A DNA stretch of 7,947 nucleotides, from positions 1-7,947 of the forward strand of contig CALFSV010000007.1 of NCBI GenBank assembly GCA_937916485.1, read 5' to 3'. A program made the position numbers and the translations under genes. Source of the stretch: an uncultured Paracoccaceae bacterium (GTDB taxonomy: Bacteria; Pseudomonadota; Alphaproteobacteria; Rhodobacterales; Rhodobacteraceae). Shown one piece after another: positions 7,302-7,947 of the stretch (within the stretch, counting starts at the first letter, position 1; every line of letters starts with the position of its first letter). The notes beneath the pieces were generated by a model that saw only the letters and a program-made list of their open reading frames with translations, was not told the origin of the DNA and made no database searches.

Positions 7302-7700
7302 TACTCGCTGCGTGTGGGTTATATCTCAGTATTTACCACAGCCAGCGCGCACAAATCTATATTGGACTTGGTCTTCGATCAGGCAATGATTGAACTACAT
7401 TCATGATCAAGGCTCTTGGACGGGTAGCCGTCTAGCTTTTCCAAATAGATAGGTTACCAACACCACTGGCTGCGCAAATCGCATTTTTGACCCTGTAAAC
7501 ACTTTGCAGAAAGGTCAAGTCACTACCGAAGAAGTGTAAGCGTGAGTTTCATTTAAGTTGTATTAGCTTATCACCTCGCATTACCGCTGTCGCACACCTG
7601 TCACACAGAGATTGACGGAACGGGCATATTTATGGGAATCTACACAAAACTTTAAACATGGTGTGAAAGCTAGAAACTGTCGGTTTTGCTTGAAAAAAAA
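7302..7700. other. Gene-free stretch between LysR gene and tRNA fragment
   Basis: No credible gene is seen on either strand. It must hold the promoter of the LysR gene, for which I see no clear consensus. Structures present: a terminator-like hairpin at 7417-7440; an inverted repeat TTGACC (7487-7492) / GGTCAA (7513-7518); and a small TGCG / CGCA hairpin (7471-7483) followed by five T. If the flanking tRNA halves are attachment sites, an integrase gene would be expected here or at the left end, and there is none, nor a recognisable remnant. Confidence 0.5.
7417..7440 (+). terminator. Orphan terminator-like hairpin
   Basis: TGGACGG (7417-7423) pairs with CCGTCTA (7428-7434) around a 4-base loop GTAG, with one G-U pair, then GC and four T (7437-7440). 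It has the form of a weak intrinsic terminator on the plus strand, but no plus-strand gene ends nearby. It could be left over from a lost gene or be chance. Confidence 0.3.
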
Positions 7701-7750
7701 TGGTGGCGGAGGAGGGACTCGAACCCCCGACACGCGGATTATGATTCCGT
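7701..7750 (-). repeat. Partial tRNA 3' half (CAT anticodon), att-like copy 2
   Basis: The minus strand gives an anticodon loop ATCATAA (anticodon CAT), stem strand TCCGC, variable region GTGTC, T-arm GGGGG / TTCGAGT / CCCTC, acceptor 3' strand CTCCGCC, A73 and an encoded CCA (7703-7701). A run of eight T follows at once. On the 5' side only four of five anticodon-stem bases (CGGA, 7750-7747) are kept. The next 35 bases contain no D-arm and no GGCGGAG acceptor strand, so the gene is a 3' half only. Bases 7706-7745 repeat 3-42 exactly. The presence of CCA and T run shows the normal downstream flank of a tRNA gene was carried along. Confidence 0.82.
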
Positions 7751-7889
7751 TATTCCAAACAAAATTATCCTTCATTGCCTTCACCAACCCATCAAGCTCC
7801 GAGGTCCGCGGCACAAGGCCCAACCCAATCTAGACCCCACCCCCTCTAATCAAGTCAAAATCTGATTTAGAAATGCCCAAAGTAACCCC
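7751..7889. other. Sequence right of tRNA copy 2 with no recognised gene
   Basis: No tRNA 5' half and no convincing gene is seen. Frames crossing from here into the tRNA half exist on both strands but are the usual spurious translations of a tRNA 3' end. A small dyad AAATC-T-GATTT lies near 7858-7868, and a GGTCCG hexamer at 7803-7808 matches the cluster further right. Confidence 0.4.
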
Positions 7890-7947
7890 GGTCCGTGGTC
7901 CGTTAAACGCGGACCTTGGCCCTCGAAACTTGGTCCTCGAACCACGG
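7890..7947. repeat. GGTCC-rich nested repeat cluster at the right edge
   Basis: Three kinds of repeat overlap. GGTCCGT occurs twice in tandem (7890-7896 and 7897-7903). GGTCCG (7897-7902) pairs with CGGACC (7910-7915) around a 7-base loop. A 14-base unit CTTGGCCCTCGAAA (7915-7928) is followed at once by CTTGGTCCTCGAAC (7929-7942), 12 of 14 bases alike. An outer pair CCGTGG (7893-7898) / CCACGG (7942-7947) would close the whole region into a larger stem. The window ends inside it, so its full extent is unknown. Confidence 0.6.

Larger units (their letters stand above)
1..7745. mobile_element. Putative genomic islet bounded by directly repeated tRNA 3' halves
   Basis: A direct repeat matching the tRNA 3' half lies at both ends, in the same orientation, and encloses one regulator, one amidase, one TRAP system and one flavin dehydrogenase. 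This is how islands inserted by tyrosine recombinases at tRNA genes look. The content is a self-contained catabolic set, which fits cargo. Against it: no integrase, excisionase or mobility gene lies in the window, and neither tRNA copy is complete, so any intact target gene must lie elsewhere. A tandem array of islands next to an intact tRNA would explain two broken copies. The left end is cut by the window, so the true boundary is not confirmed. Confidence 0.4.

Noticed and set aside
6748..7389. Plus-strand 213-residue open frame
   Set aside because: It lies opposite the LysR gene, is rich in Ser and Arg as antisense frames are, and shows no domain; the LysR frame has clear motifs.
7701..7785. 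A complete tRNA gene
   Set aside because: The D-arm and 5' acceptor strand are absent for at least 35 bases upstream on the minus strand, and one anticodon-stem pair is broken.
7581..7823. Minus-strand 80-residue frame crossing the tRNA fragment (contains SGVRVPPPPP)
   Set aside because: The Pro-rich part is the translated tRNA T-arm and acceptor strand, a well-known source of false proteins. It starts at TTG without a ribosome site.
7612..7833. Plus-strand 73-residue frame containing GGGGGTRTPDTRIM
   Set aside because: This is the opposite-strand translation of the same tRNA half; it starts at TTG and has no family resemblance outside the tRNA part.
1..7947. CRISPR array, insertion sequence, toxin-antitoxin or phage-defence genes
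   Set aside because: No regularly spaced repeats, transposase frames or defence motifs are seen on either strand; every long frame is explained by the six genes listed or is their antisense shadow.

Overview
The window carries a small carboxylate/amide utilisation locus from what looks like an alphaproteobacterium. The evidence for the lineage is the TRAP uptake system, a GbpR-like LysR regulator, a single-subunit FAD D-2-hydroxyacid dehydrogenase, and tRNA pieces of alphaproteobacterial type. A marine lineage is likely but not proven. Base composition is moderate in the genes and visibly richer in A/T in the left intergenic stretch.

Layout, left to right. Positions 1-42 are the 3' half of a CAT-anticodon tRNA on the minus strand, cut off by the window edge. 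Positions 43-327 hold no gene. A plus-strand FAD-linked dehydrogenase (373-1755, D-lactate dehydrogenase/GlcD family) converges on a minus-strand block. Read in its own direction, that block is a LysR-type regulator (7301-6348), an amidase-signature enzyme (6228-4699), and a complete TRAP transporter in the unusual order dctM (4694-3411), dctP (3386-2412), dctQ (2355-1828). Then come about 400 bases without a gene (7302-7705), a second copy of the tRNA 3' half (7701-7745), and a right edge rich in GGTCC repeats.

How the genes may work together (inference): DctP captures a carboxylate in the periplasm, DctQ and DctM import it, the cytoplasmic amidase cleaves an amide bond in it, and the FAD dehydrogenase oxidises a released 2-hydroxy acid. 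The LysR protein probably controls the set. The substrate cannot be named from sequence.

The most notable point is that all five minus-strand genes and the dehydrogenase lie between two directly repeated tRNA 3' halves (40 bp perfect; 41 of 42 overall) that break at the 5' edge of the anticodon loop. This is the pattern left by tRNA-targeting tyrosine recombinases. No integrase is present in the window. Two smaller control signals also stand out: a strong Shine-Dalgarno plus a 14-codon leader ORF ending in ATGA on the amidase start, and a 10-bp hairpin between dctP and dctQ.
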